This document shows, one piece after another, positions 55,378 through 63,553 of a DNA stretch of 64,000 bases (position 1 is its first letter; each line of letters opens with the position of its first letter). Source of the stretch: Nocardioides humi (lineage in GTDB: Bacteria; Actinomycetota; Actinomycetes; Propionibacteriales; Nocardioidaceae); contig NZ_CP041146.1 in assembly GCF_006494775.1 (NCBI RefSeq), positions 2,294,001 through 2,358,000 of the forward strand. Direction: 5' to 3'. A program made the translations under genes and the position numbers. Below the pieces are notes generated by a model that was given only the letters and a program-made list of their open reading frames with translations, was not told where the DNA came from and searched no databases.

Positions 55378-57069
55378 TCAGCCGCGCAGGTCGAAGTCCT
55401 CGTCCCGGTACTCCCCAGCCGGCCGGGCGCCCTCGACCTCGGTCTCGCGCTGCCGCAGCTCGACCCGGCGGATCTTGCCGGAGATGGTCTTGGGCAGCTC
55501 GAAGAACTCCAGCCGGCGTACCCGCAGGAAGGGCGCCAGGTGCTCGCGGGCGTACCGCAGGATCGACTCCGCGGTCTCGGCCGTGGGCTGGTGGCCGTCG
55601 ACGAGCGCGACGTACGCCTTGGGCACGGCGAGGCGGACCGGGTCGGGGGCGGGGACGACGGCGGCCTCGGCGACGGCGGGGTGCTCGATGAGCACCGACT
55701 CCAGCTCGAACGGGCTGATCTTGTAGTCGGAGGCCTTGAAGACGTCGTCGGTGCGACCGACATAGGTGATGTACCCGTCCTCGTCGCGGGCCGCGACGTC
55801 GCCGGTGTGGTAGAAGCCGCCGGCCATGGCGTCGGCGTTGCGGGCCTCGTCCCCCTGGTAGCCGGTCATCAGGGTCAGGGGCGACGCGGCGAGGTCCAGG
55901 CAGATCTCGCCCTCGCCGACGCCGTCGACCACCGTGCCCTCGAGGGGATCGACCAGCACCACGGGTACGCCGGGCAACGGGCGTCCCATCGAGCCGGGCC
56001 GCACCGGCTGGCCGGGGGTGTTCGCGATCGACGCGGTCGTCTCGGTCTGCCCGAAGCCGTCGCGGATGGTCAGTCCCCAGTGCCTCTCGACCTGGCTGAT
56101 GACCTCGGGGTTGAGCGGCTCGCCGGCCGCGATCGCCTCGCGCAGTGCGCCCGGCCCGCCGGAGAGGTCGGCGTTGATCAGCATCCGCCACACGGTCGGC
56201 GGCGCGCAGAAGGTCGTGACGCCCTCGGCCCGCAGCTGCCCGAGCAGGGCGGCGGGGTCGAAGCGCGTGTAGTTGTGGACGAGCACGGTCGCCTCGGCCA
56301 GCCACGGCGCGAAGAAGTTGGACCACGCGTGCTTGGCCCAGCCGGGGCTGGAGATGTTGAGGTGCACGTCGCCGGGCTGCAGGCCCAGCCAGTACATCGT
56401 GGACAGGTGCCCCACCGGGTAGGAGAGGTGGGTGTGCTCGACCAGCTTGGGCCGCGACGTCGTCCCGGACGTGAAGTAGAGCAGCAGCCGGTCGGTGCTG
56501 GCGTTGCCCGGGTGCGGCAGCGGCGCGGCCGCGATGTCGTACGCCGCGGCGTAGGGCAGCCAGCCGGCCGGGGCCTCCCCGACCGCGATCCGCGCGTAGG
56601 AGCCCGGCACCTCCGCGAACTTCGCCGTGTCGGCGCTGTTGCAGATCACCGCCCGCGCAGCGCCGCGCCCGAGCCGGTCGACGAGCTCGGCCGGGCCGAC
56701 CGCGGTCGTGGTCGGCATGATCACCGCGCCCAGCCGGATCAGCGCCAGCATCGACTCCCACAGCTCGACCTGGTTGCCCAGCATCACCACGACGCTGTCG
56801 CCGCGACCGATCCCCTGCGCGGCCAGGTGGGCGGCGACCTGCTCGGAGCGGGTGACCAGCTCGCCGAAGGAGTACGACGCCCGCGCGCCGTCCTCCTCGA
56901 CGATGACCAGCCCGGGCCGGTCGCTGCCGCGGGCGTAGCCGTCGAACCAGTCGTGCACGAAGTTGAACCTGGGCCCGACGTCCGGCCAGCGGAACCGGGC
57001 CACCGCCTCCGCGTGGTCGGCGCGCAGGTCGCGCAGCAGGTCGCGGGCGGTGCTCAGGGCGGTGCTCAT
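55378..57069 (-). CDS. Acyl/acetyl-CoA synthetase (AMP-binding, medium-chain type)
   Basis: A 563-aa ligase. Motifs: YFTSGTTSRPKLVEH near residue 205 (P-loop), GFGQTETTASIA near 360 (A5), FYHTGDVAARDEDG near 445 (A7-A8), VFKASDYKISPFE near 470, and TISGKIRRVELR near 538 (A10 Lys). The N-terminal FNFVHDWFDGYARG resembles medium-chain/acetyl-CoA synthetase relatives. Downstream of the alcohol and aldehyde dehydrogenases, it would activate the resulting acid, completing alcohol-to-acyl-CoA conversion. Confidence 0.88.
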   Translation of the reverse strand: MSTALSTARDLLRDLRADHAEAVARFRWPDVGPRFNFVHDWFDGYARGSDRPGLVIVEEDGARASYSFGELVTRSEQVAAHLAAQGIGRGDSVVVMLGNQVELWESMLALIRLGAVIMPTTTAVGPAELVDRLGRGAARAVICNSADTAKFAEVPGSYARIAVGEAPAGWLPYAAAYDIAAAPLPHPGNASTDRLLLYFTSGTTSRPKLVEHTHLSYPVGHLSTMYWLGLQPGDVHLNISSPGWAKHAWSNFFAPWLAEATVLVHNYTRFDPAALLGQLRAEGVTTFCAPPTVWRMLINADLSGGPGALREAIAAGEPLNPEVISQVERHWGLTIRDGFGQTETTASIANTPGQPVRPGSMGRPLPGVPVVLVDPLEGTVVDGVGEGEICLDLAASPLTLMTGYQGDEARNADAMAGGFYHTGDVAARDEDGYITYVGRTDDVFKASDYKISPFELESVLIEHPAVAEAAVVPAPDPVRLAVPKAYVALVDGHQPTAETAESILRYAREHLAPFLRVRRLEFFELPKTISGKIRRVELRQRETEVEGARPAGEYRDEDFDLRG

Positions 57070-57080
57070 GGTCCCACTCT

Positions 57081-57118
57081 CCTCGTTCGGGGGCTCGCCC
57101 GGACACCCCCGAACGAGG
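57081..57118 (-). terminator. Hairpin between the aldehyde dehydrogenase and ligase genes
   Basis: Arms CCTCGTTCGGGGG and CCCCCGAACGAGG (13 bp) with a 12-nt loop. It sits in the 55-base gap, 6 bases after the aldehyde dehydrogenase stop, so readthrough into the ligase may be limited. Confidence 0.7.
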
Positions 57119-57124
57119 GCGGGC

Positions 57125-58633
57125 TCACGCCAGCAGCGCGTTGACCGACTTCTGCTCGGTGTAGGCGTCGATCGCCGACGCCCCGAGCTCGCGGCCCCAG
57201 CCGGACTGCTTGTAGCCGCCGAACGGCATCGCGGCGTCGAAGGCGTTGTGGCAGTTGATCCACACCGTGCCGGCCTTGATCTGGCGGGCGGTGCGGTGCG
57301 CCTTGGTGACGTCCTTGGTCCAGACCGACGCCGCCAGTCCGTACGGCGTGTCGTTGGCCGCCGCGGCCACGCCGCTCTCGGCGCTGAACGGGGTCGCCAC
57401 GACGACGGGCCCGAAGATCTCCTCGCGGTAGACGCTGAACGAGGAGTCGACGTCGACCAGGACGGTGGGCTCGACGTAGTAGCCGGCGTCGCCGTGGCGG
57501 CCACCGCCGGTGAGGGCGCGGGCGCCGTCGCGGAGCCCCTGGTCGACGTACCCGAGGACCCGGTCGAGCTGGGTCTGCGACACGAGCGGGCCGACCTCGC
57601 TGGTCGGGTCGAGGCCGGGGCCGAGCTTGCTCGCCGCGGCGACCTCGGCGACGCCCTGGGTGAACTCGTCGAAGATCCGGTCCTCGACGAGCAGCCGGGT
57701 GCCGCTGGTGCAGGTCTGGCCGTGGTTGAACAGGAAGCCGGAGGCGGTGCCGGGGACGGCGAGATCGAGGTCGGCGTCGGCGTAGACGACCTGGGGGCTC
57801 TTGCCGCCGAGCTCGAGGCTGACCTTCTTCAGGTTGCCCTTGGCGGCGTCGACGATGAGCTTGCCGACCTCGGTGGAGCCGGTGAAGGCGATCTTGTCGA
57901 CGTCGTCGTGCGCGGCGAGCGCGGCGCCGGCGTCGCCGTACCCCGTCACGACGTTGAAGACGCCGTCCGGCAGGCCGCACTCGGCCATGATCTCGGCGAG
58001 GCGGAGCGCGGTGAGCGGGGTGTCCTCGGCGGGCTTGAGCACCACGGTGTTGCCGCAGGTGAGGGCGACCGGGACCTTGAAGGCCGCCATGAGGAGCGGG
58101 AAGTTCCACGGCACGATCGCGCCGCAGACGCCGACCGGCTCGCGCAGCGTGTAGGCGTGCCACTGGGTGCCGGGCGCCCACGGGACGGAGACCGGGATGG
58201 TGCGGCCCTCGATCTTGGTGGCCCAGCCGGCGTAGTACTGGAACAGCTCGGCGACCCAGGTGATGTCGACGGCCTGGGCGACGGCGGCGGACTTGCCGTT
58301 GTCGAGCGACTCGAGCTGGGCGAGCTCCTCGGCGTGGTCGTAGATCGCCTCGCCGATCTTGAACAGCAGCCGCTGGCGCTGGGCGGGGGTCCACAGCGCC
58401 CACTCCCCCTCGAAGGCGGTGCGGGCGGCCCGGACCGCGCGGTCGACGTCCTCGGCCTCGCCGTGGGCGACCCGGGTGAGCACCTGCCCGGTGGCGGGGT
58501 CGCGGGTCTCGAACGTGCGGCCGGATGCGGCGTCCACCCAGGCGCCGCCGACGAACAGGCGCCGGGGCCGGGACAGCCAGTCGCGCACCTGGGGCAGCAC
58601 GGCGTGGTCGGTGGGGACGAGAAGGTCGGTCAT
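57125..58633 (-). CDS. Aldehyde dehydrogenase (NAD(P)-dependent)
   Basis: A 502-aa ALDH. The catalytic Cys is in FNHGQTCTSGTR near residue 305, the general base Glu in SLELGGKSPQ near 272, and the nucleotide-binding FTGSTEVG near 248. Placement with the NDMA-type alcohol dehydrogenase suggests oxidation of the aldehyde it makes. It has its own promoter region, with the 17-bp operator at 58695-58711. Confidence 0.92.
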   Translation of the reverse strand: MTDLLVPTDHAVLPQVRDWLSRPRRLFVGGAWVDAASGRTFETRDPATGQVLTRVAHGEAEDVDRAVRAARTAFEGEWALWTPAQRQRLLFKIGEAIYDHAEELAQLESLDNGKSAAVAQAVDITWVAELFQYYAGWATKIEGRTIPVSVPWAPGTQWHAYTLREPVGVCGAIVPWNFPLLMAAFKVPVALTCGNTVVLKPAEDTPLTALRLAEIMAECGLPDGVFNVVTGYGDAGAALAAHDDVDKIAFTGSTEVGKLIVDAAKGNLKKVSLELGGKSPQVVYADADLDLAVPGTASGFLFNHGQTCTSGTRLLVEDRIFDEFTQGVAEVAAASKLGPGLDPTSEVGPLVSQTQLDRVLGYVDQGLRDGARALTGGGRHGDAGYYVEPTVLVDVDSSFSVYREEIFGPVVVATPFSAESGVAAAANDTPYGLAASVWTKDVTKAHRTARQIKAGTVWINCHNAFDAAMPFGGYKQSGWGRELGASAIDAYTEQKSVNALLA

Positions 58634-58694
58634 GGTTCCTCCGGTGACGTGGTCGATCGATGGGGCGAGCGTCGTCCCGCCGGGCGGCGGGCGG

Positions 58695-58711
58695 TGTTCA
58701 GGTTCTGGACA
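58695..58711 (-). promoter_or_regulatory. 17-bp activator site before aldehyde dehydrogenase
   Basis: TGTTCAG-GTT-CTGGACA. The 14 fixed positions are identical to the site at 61752-61768 in the alcohol dehydrogenase/regulator intergenic region; only the central three bases differ. It lies 62-78 bases upstream of the aldehyde dehydrogenase ATG, the position of an upstream activating site. Confidence 0.7.
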
Positions 58712-58719
58712 TTCGGGGC

Positions 58720-59517
58720 TCACGGCGCGAGCAGGCGGTCGAGGACGGCGGGCAGCTCGGCGAGGGCGTCGAGCGAGGCGACCCGTGCGCCGGCCTCCCG
58801 CGCGAACCGGCGGGCCTCGTCGTCGTCCGAGGCCGGGGCGATGACGACCAGCTCGTCGAGCGCACGCGCCGCGGGCACGGGGTCGACGTCGTCGGTGACC
58901 CGGCAGTCGGACAGCAGCACGGTGATCCGGCGCCGGGCCCGGGCGGGCGCGAGCTGCTCGCAGGCCGCGCGGAGGGCGGCGTCGAGGGAGGTCATGCCGT
59001 GACCGCGCAGGCCGAGGACCCGTTCGACGGTACGACGGGCCCGGGCCGGAGCGGCGAGGTCGACGACGACGTCGGCCCGGCGGTCGAAGGCGACGACCGC
59101 GAGCTCGCCGCCGGACTCCCCGATCCGCAGCGCGCAGGCCGCGGCGGCCATGGCGGCGGTGGCGAGTCGCTGGCCGTCCATCGACCCCGAGCGGTCGACC
59201 AGCAGGCACAGCGCCGTCGCCGGCCGCTGCCACACCGAGGAGGTGAGCTCCTCCAGGGACGGCGGGCGGCCCTCCGCGTGGGCGACCGCGACCGCCTCCA
59301 GCGAGGCGTCCAGGTCGAGGTCACCGCCGCGGTCGGCCCGCACAGGTCGCAGTCGCCCGGAGCCGATCCGGCCGCTGGGCCCGCTGCGGGCCCGCTCCAG
59401 CACGAGCCGCGGCGCCAGCGCCTGGACCCGGGCCCGCAGGGCGGGGTCGGTGGCGCGGCTCATCAGCGCGAGCAGCGGGAGCACCCGGTCCGGGTCCTCC
59501 GCGACGGCGGCCTCCAC
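58720..59517 (-). CDS. VWA-domain protein, partner of the MoxR ATPase
   Basis: A 265-aa protein from the GTG at 59517. The VWA domain starts at LCLLVDRSGSMDGQR near 104 with the MIDAS DxSxS intact, followed by GHGMTSLDAALR (MIDAS Thr) and LLSDCRVTDD (MIDAS Asp). The same frame stays open upstream to the MoxR stop at 59664, so an N-terminal extension is possible but has no ATG or GTG. MoxR-VWA pairs typically act together as chaperones for metal or cofactor insertion. Confidence 0.82.
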   Translation of the reverse strand: MEAAVAEDPDRVLPLLALMSRATDPALRARVQALAPRLVLERARSGPSGRIGSGRLRPVRADRGGDLDLDASLEAVAVAHAEGRPPSLEELTSSVWQRPATALCLLVDRSGSMDGQRLATAAMAAAACALRIGESGGELAVVAFDRRADVVVDLAAPARARRTVERVLGLRGHGMTSLDAALRAACEQLAPARARRRITVLLSDCRVTDDVDPVPAARALDELVVIAPASDDDEARRFAREAGARVASLDALAELPAVLDRLLAP

Positions 59518-59638
59518 GGCGTCGACGTCGAGCTCGCCGACCTCGGGCGAGAGCTCCTCGAAGCGCGGGTCCCGCGCCAGCTCGGAGCGGCCATGCGTCC
59601 GGTCGGGCCGGCCGCGCCGGGCGCCCGCCGGTGGTGGG

Positions 59639-59665
59639 GAGCCCGCCCCCGGCGGGGGCGGGCTC
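59639..59665. terminator. Hairpin at the MoxR stop codon
   Basis: GAGCCCGCCCCC/GGGGGCGGGCTC, a 12-bp perfect stem with a GGC loop that overlaps the MoxR stop and precedes the VWA gene. It may attenuate rather than end transcription, setting a MoxR-to-VWA ratio. Confidence 0.55.
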
Positions 59666-60563
59666 AGGCTCCCCCCGGGTCCCGCGCCTCCTCCCGCCGG
59701 GGCTCCGGCGCCCCGGGCTCGGGCCCGAAGGCGTCGGCGTACAGCTCCGCGATGATGTCCTCCGGCGAGCGCGTCGACGACTCGTCGACCCGGACCCGGC
59801 CGCTGAGCGCGACCAGGGCCGCGTCCAGGCCGGTCCGCCAGTCGTCCTCGGCGACCCCGCGGGACCGCGCCAGCTGGTGGTTGATGCCGGCCAGGTCGAT
59901 GGTGCCCCGCACCGACGAGCCGACCCGCAGCTCCGGGTGCGCGCGGGTCGCGCGGACCAGGGCCACCGCCCGGTCCCGCCAGGCGTCGGACGGCACCGGC
60001 GCGCGCTGCGCGAGGATCTGCGCCTCGGCCTCGGCCGACTGGTAGCCCATCGCGATCCGGCAGGTCCGGTCGTAGACGGCGCTGGAGACGCGGGCGGTGC
60101 CGACGGCGTCGTACGGGTTCATGGCGGCGACCACGCCGAAGCCGGGCGCCGCCCGCACCGGCCCGAGGCGCGGGACGACGATCTCGCGCTCCGACATCAC
60201 GGTGAGCAGCGTGTTGAGGGTCTCCTCCGGCACCCGGTTGAGCTCCTCGACGTACAGCAGGCCGCCGTCGCGCAGGGCCGTCAGCAGCGGGCCGTCCACG
60301 AAGACGTCGGGCTGGTAGCCGCGGCTGAGCACGAGCGCGGGGTCGAAGTGCCCGACGAGCCGGGCGGGAGTGAGTTCGGCGTTGCCCTCGACGAGCACGA
60401 ACGACGTGGCCCGGCCGGTGGCCACCCGGCGCAGCAGCGTGCTCTTGCCGGTGCCGGGCGGACCCTCGAGGACGACGTGGGCGCCGCTGGCCAGCGCCGC
60501 CTCGAGCAGCTCGGTCTCCCGCGCCCGGTCGACGACCGCGAGCGCCGCGAGCACGGCGGTCAT
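59664..60563 (-). CDS. MoxR-family AAA+ ATPase
   Basis: A 299-aa ATPase with Walker A GPPGTGKST near residue 34, Walker B GGLLYVEELNRVP near 99, sensor 1 AAMNPYD near 147 and an Arg finger region (VYDRTCRIAMGY). MoxR proteins work as chaperones with VWA partners, classically in methanol-dehydrogenase maturation. The ATG overlaps the alcohol dehydrogenase stop (TGATG), so it is translationally coupled to that enzyme, a strong hint that the dehydrogenase is its client. Confidence 0.9.
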   Translation of the reverse strand: MTAVLAALAVVDRARETELLEAALASGAHVVLEGPPGTGKSTLLRRVATGRATSFVLVEGNAELTPARLVGHFDPALVLSRGYQPDVFVDGPLLTALRDGGLLYVEELNRVPEETLNTLLTVMSEREIVVPRLGPVRAAPGFGVVAAMNPYDAVGTARVSSAVYDRTCRIAMGYQSAEAEAQILAQRAPVPSDAWRDRAVALVRATRAHPELRVGSSVRGTIDLAGINHQLARSRGVAEDDWRTGLDAALVALSGRVRVDESSTRSPEDIIAELYADAFGPEPGAPEPRREEARDPGGA

Positions 60564-61675
60564 CAGTGCTCGTGGATGACGACGCCGCGGACGTTCTTGC
60601 CGTTGAGGAGGTCGTCGTAGCCCTCGTTGACCTGCTCGAGCGTGTAGGTCCGGGTCAGGATCTCGTCCAGCTTGAGGTCGCCGGACTGGTAGAGGCCGAG
60701 GATCCGCGGGATGTCGACGGTCGGGTTGCAGTCGCCGAACAGGCTGCCGCGGATCTCCTTGCGGTAGAGGGTCAGCACCGAGCCGGGCAGCTGGATGTTG
60801 GTCTCCTCGAGCTTGTTCAGGCCGGTCAGCACGACCTTGCCGCCCTTGCCGACCGCGTTGAACCCGTCGCCCACGATCTCGGCGGTCATCAGCCCCGGCG
60901 TGAGGATCGCCGCGTCGGCCATCTGGCCGCGGGTGAGGTTGGTGATCGTCTCCATCGCGAGCTCGGCGGACTCGAACGCGTGGGTCGCGCCGAGCTCCAT
61001 CGCCTTCTCCCGCTTGTTGGCGAGCGGGTCGACGGCGATGACGTTCTTCGCCCCGGCCAGCGCCGCGCCCTGCACGGCGTTGATGCCGATGCCGCCGACG
61101 CCCATCACGACGACGGTCTGGCCGGGCCCGACCTCGGCGGTGTTGACCGCCGAGCCCCAGCCGGTGGGGACGCCGCAGCCGACCAGGACGGCCTTCTCCA
61201 GCGGCAGGTCGTCGTCGACCTTCACACAGGAGTTCTGGTGGATCACGCCGTACTGGCTGAAGGTGCCGAGCATGCACATGGCGCCGTACTCGCCCTGGCG
61301 GCCGGTGATCGGGAACCGCTCGCCCGGCAGGTAGCCCTCGAGGATGGTCGCGCCCATGTCGCAGATGGACTGCTGGCCGTTCGCGCAGTAGCGACAGGTG
61401 CCGCAGTTGGGGATGAACGAGCACACGACGTGGTCGCCCGGCCGGACCCGGGTGACGCCGGGACCGACCTCCTCGATGATGCCCGCGCCCTCGTGGCCGA
61501 GGACCATGGGCAGCCGCGCCTCGAGGTCGCCGTGGGCGATGTGGACGTCGGAGTGGCACAGCCCGGCGTGCGTGTACCGGATCAGCACCTCGCCCTCACG
61601 GGGCTTGTCGAGGGTCAGCTCCTCGATCTCGATCGGCTTGCCGGTCTGGTAGACGACTGCGGCCTTGGTCTTCAT
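60563..61675 (-). CDS. NDMA-type (mycofactocin-associated) zinc alcohol dehydrogenase
   Basis: A 370-aa medium-chain zinc dehydrogenase. Catalytic zinc ligands: HAGLCHSDVH near 36 and GHEGAG near 63; structural zinc Cys: CGTCRYCANGQQSIC near 92-106; cofactor site GVGGIGINAV near 197. The CSFIPNCGTCR and QGEYGAMCM features match the NDMA-dependent family (TIGR03989), whose members retain NAD tightly and use mycofactocin as electron acceptor; mycofactocin genes are not in this window. First gene of the MoxR-VWA operon and divergent from its regulator. Confidence 0.88.
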   Translation of the reverse strand: MKTKAAVVYQTGKPIEIEELTLDKPREGEVLIRYTHAGLCHSDVHIAHGDLEARLPMVLGHEGAGIIEEVGPGVTRVRPGDHVVCSFIPNCGTCRYCANGQQSICDMGATILEGYLPGERFPITGRQGEYGAMCMLGTFSQYGVIHQNSCVKVDDDLPLEKAVLVGCGVPTGWGSAVNTAEVGPGQTVVVMGVGGIGINAVQGAALAGAKNVIAVDPLANKREKAMELGATHAFESAELAMETITNLTRGQMADAAILTPGLMTAEIVGDGFNAVGKGGKVVLTGLNKLEETNIQLPGSVLTLYRKEIRGSLFGDCNPTVDIPRILGLYQSGDLKLDEILTRTYTLEQVNEGYDDLLNGKNVRGVVIHEH

Positions 61676-61751
61676 GAGGGTTCTCCTGATCTCGCCGGGG
61701 AGCGGCAGTGGGGTGACGCCCGCCACATTCGCAAGACCGGCCGCGCGCGAG

Positions 61752-61768
61752 TGTTCAGAAACTGGACA
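61752..61768. promoter_or_regulatory. 17-bp activator site in the divergent regulator/dehydrogenase region
   Basis: TGTTCAG-AAA-CTGGACA, identical at all 14 outer positions to 58695-58711. It lies 77-93 bases upstream of the alcohol dehydrogenase and 68-84 bases upstream of the regulator start. Confidence 0.7.
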
Positions 61769-61835
61769 ACCACCGCCCAACCCTGGTTCGCATACTGTGA
61801 CGGCCGCCACGAACGAGCCGAGCCAGGGAGGACGC

Positions 61836-63446
61836 GTGACGACGGAGACCCACGACCTCCGCGACCCGATCGCGAAGTCCTGGCGGCGCGCCGAGCTCGC
61901 CGGCCTCAGCCCGGGATCGGCGCTGGACCACCTGACGTACGGCGACGTCGACCACACCACGCCGCTGCAGGTGGCCGCGTCCCCCGTGCTCGACGAGCTC
62001 AACGAGCAGCTGGAGGGCACCATGTTCGGCACGCTCCTGGTGGAGCGCGACGGACGGATCGTGCAGCGCTGGTGCGGCGACAGCGGTGCGCGCCGCGTCT
62101 TCGACAACCTCGGCGTGGACGTCGGCGCCTCGCTGCTGGAGGAGGTCGTCGGCACCAACGCGCTCGGGACGGTGCTGGAGACCCGGACCAGCATCTCGGT
62201 CAACGGCCGCGAGCACTTCGCCGTCGCGCTGCGGCGGTTCAGCTGCTACGGCCACCCGATCTTCCATCCCACGACCCGCAGGATCGAGGGTGTCCTCGAC
62301 ATCACGGCGCTGATGGAGGAGGCCAGCCCGCTGCTGCCGCCGCTGGTGGCCCGCGCGGTCGCCGACATCGAGCAGCGCCTGCTGGACGGGAGCCGGGTGT
62401 CGGAGAAGCAGCTGCTCGCCGCCTTCCAGGCCGCCGCGAGCCGGCGCCGGGCGGTAGTCGCGATCGGCCACGACCTGCTGATGTCCAACCAGGCCGCCGC
62501 GGACCTGCTCGGGTCGACCGACGTCGCGCTGCTGCGGATGCTGGCCTCGGACGTGCGTGGCGAGGCGGCGATCGAGCTGACCCTCGAGTCCGGGCTGGAG
62601 GTCCGGGTCGAGGCCGCCCGTGTGGGCGGGGCCCGCGGCGGCGCGCTGCTCCACGTCGAGCCGCGCCGCGAGGCCCGACGTACCCGTCCCGCCGCCGAGA
62701 CGCCGGCCGCGCACGCTCCGCTGCTGGTCTCCGGCCCACCCGGCTCCGGCCGCTCGACCGAGGCCCGCCGCATCGCCGGCCCGCAGCCCGTCACCGTGCT
62801 GAGCGCCGCGTCCGCGCTGCTCGACGGCTCCGAGGCCTGGGTCCGCAACTTCGCCGCGGTGGTGCGAGCGGGACAGGGCTCGGTGTGCATCGACGGCTTC
62901 GACCTGCTCCCCGACGACCTCCTCGACCTCGTCGCCGCCCATCTGGCCGAGCGCCGGGCGCCGCGCCTGGTGCTGGTCAGCGGGCCCGTCGACGGCCTGG
63001 CCGGCCGGGCCGCGGCGCTCGCCGGCGAGTGCACCGAGCGGACCCTGCTGACCCCGCTCGCCGGCCGGCCCCACGAGATCCCCGAGCTGGTCCGGGCGAT
63101 GCTGGCCGACCTCGGCGCCGACCCGTCGCTCCACTTCACGCCGGGCGCGCTCGCCGCCCTGTCCTCGCAGCCCTGGCCCGGCAACCTGCGCGAGCTGCGC
63201 GCGGTCGTCGAGCACGTCGTACGCCGCCAGCGCACCGGCGCCGTCGTCGTCGACGCCCTCCCCGAGGCCTACCGGACCCAGGAGCCGTCGCGCCGCCTCG
63301 CCCCGATCGACCGCGCCGAGCGCACCGTCATCGTGGAGGCGCTGCGCGAGCACGACGGCAACAAGGTCAAGGCCGCCCAGGCGCTCGGGATCTCCCGCAC
63401 GACGCTGTACGCCAAGATGCGGGCGCTGCGGATCACGGTCTACTGA
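61836..63446 (+). CDS. GAF-AAA-Fis activator of NtrC type lacking the sigma-54 loop
   Basis: A 536-aa regulator. The N-terminal GAF-like domain runs to about residue 190 (VVGTNALGTVLETRTSISVNG near 110), as in AcoR/MimR-type regulators. An AAA+ domain follows with Walker A GPPGSGRST near 300 and a weak Walker B (SVCIDGFDLLPDD near 350), but the GAFTGA sigma-54-contact loop is absent and the second half is shortened. It closes with a Fis-type helix-turn-helix (NKVKAAQALGISRTTLYAKM). Actinobacteria lack sigma-54, consistent with this. Divergent from the alcohol dehydrogenase operon it presumably controls. Confidence 0.86.
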   Translation: MTTETHDLRDPIAKSWRRAELAGLSPGSALDHLTYGDVDHTTPLQVAASPVLDELNEQLEGTMFGTLLVERDGRIVQRWCGDSGARRVFDNLGVDVGASLLEEVVGTNALGTVLETRTSISVNGREHFAVALRRFSCYGHPIFHPTTRRIEGVLDITALMEEASPLLPPLVARAVADIEQRLLDGSRVSEKQLLAAFQAAASRRRAVVAIGHDLLMSNQAAADLLGSTDVALLRMLASDVRGEAAIELTLESGLEVRVEAARVGGARGGALLHVEPRREARRTRPAAETPAAHAPLLVSGPPGSGRSTEARRIAGPQPVTVLSAASALLDGSEAWVRNFAAVVRAGQGSVCIDGFDLLPDDLLDLVAAHLAERRAPRLVLVSGPVDGLAGRAAALAGECTERTLLTPLAGRPHEIPELVRAMLADLGADPSLHFTPGALAALSSQPWPGNLRELRAVVEHVVRRQRTGAVVVDALPEAYRTQEPSRRLAPIDRAERTVIVEALREHDGNKVKAAQALGISRTTLYAKMRALRITVY

Positions 63447-63553
63447 GCCCGGGCAGAGGATCCCGGCGCGGGGTCGATAACCCGTATTTCGATGATGCCC
63501 ACGACCGCCGGCGCGATGGACGATGCGGGGACGTCCGAGCGAAGGGGATCAGC

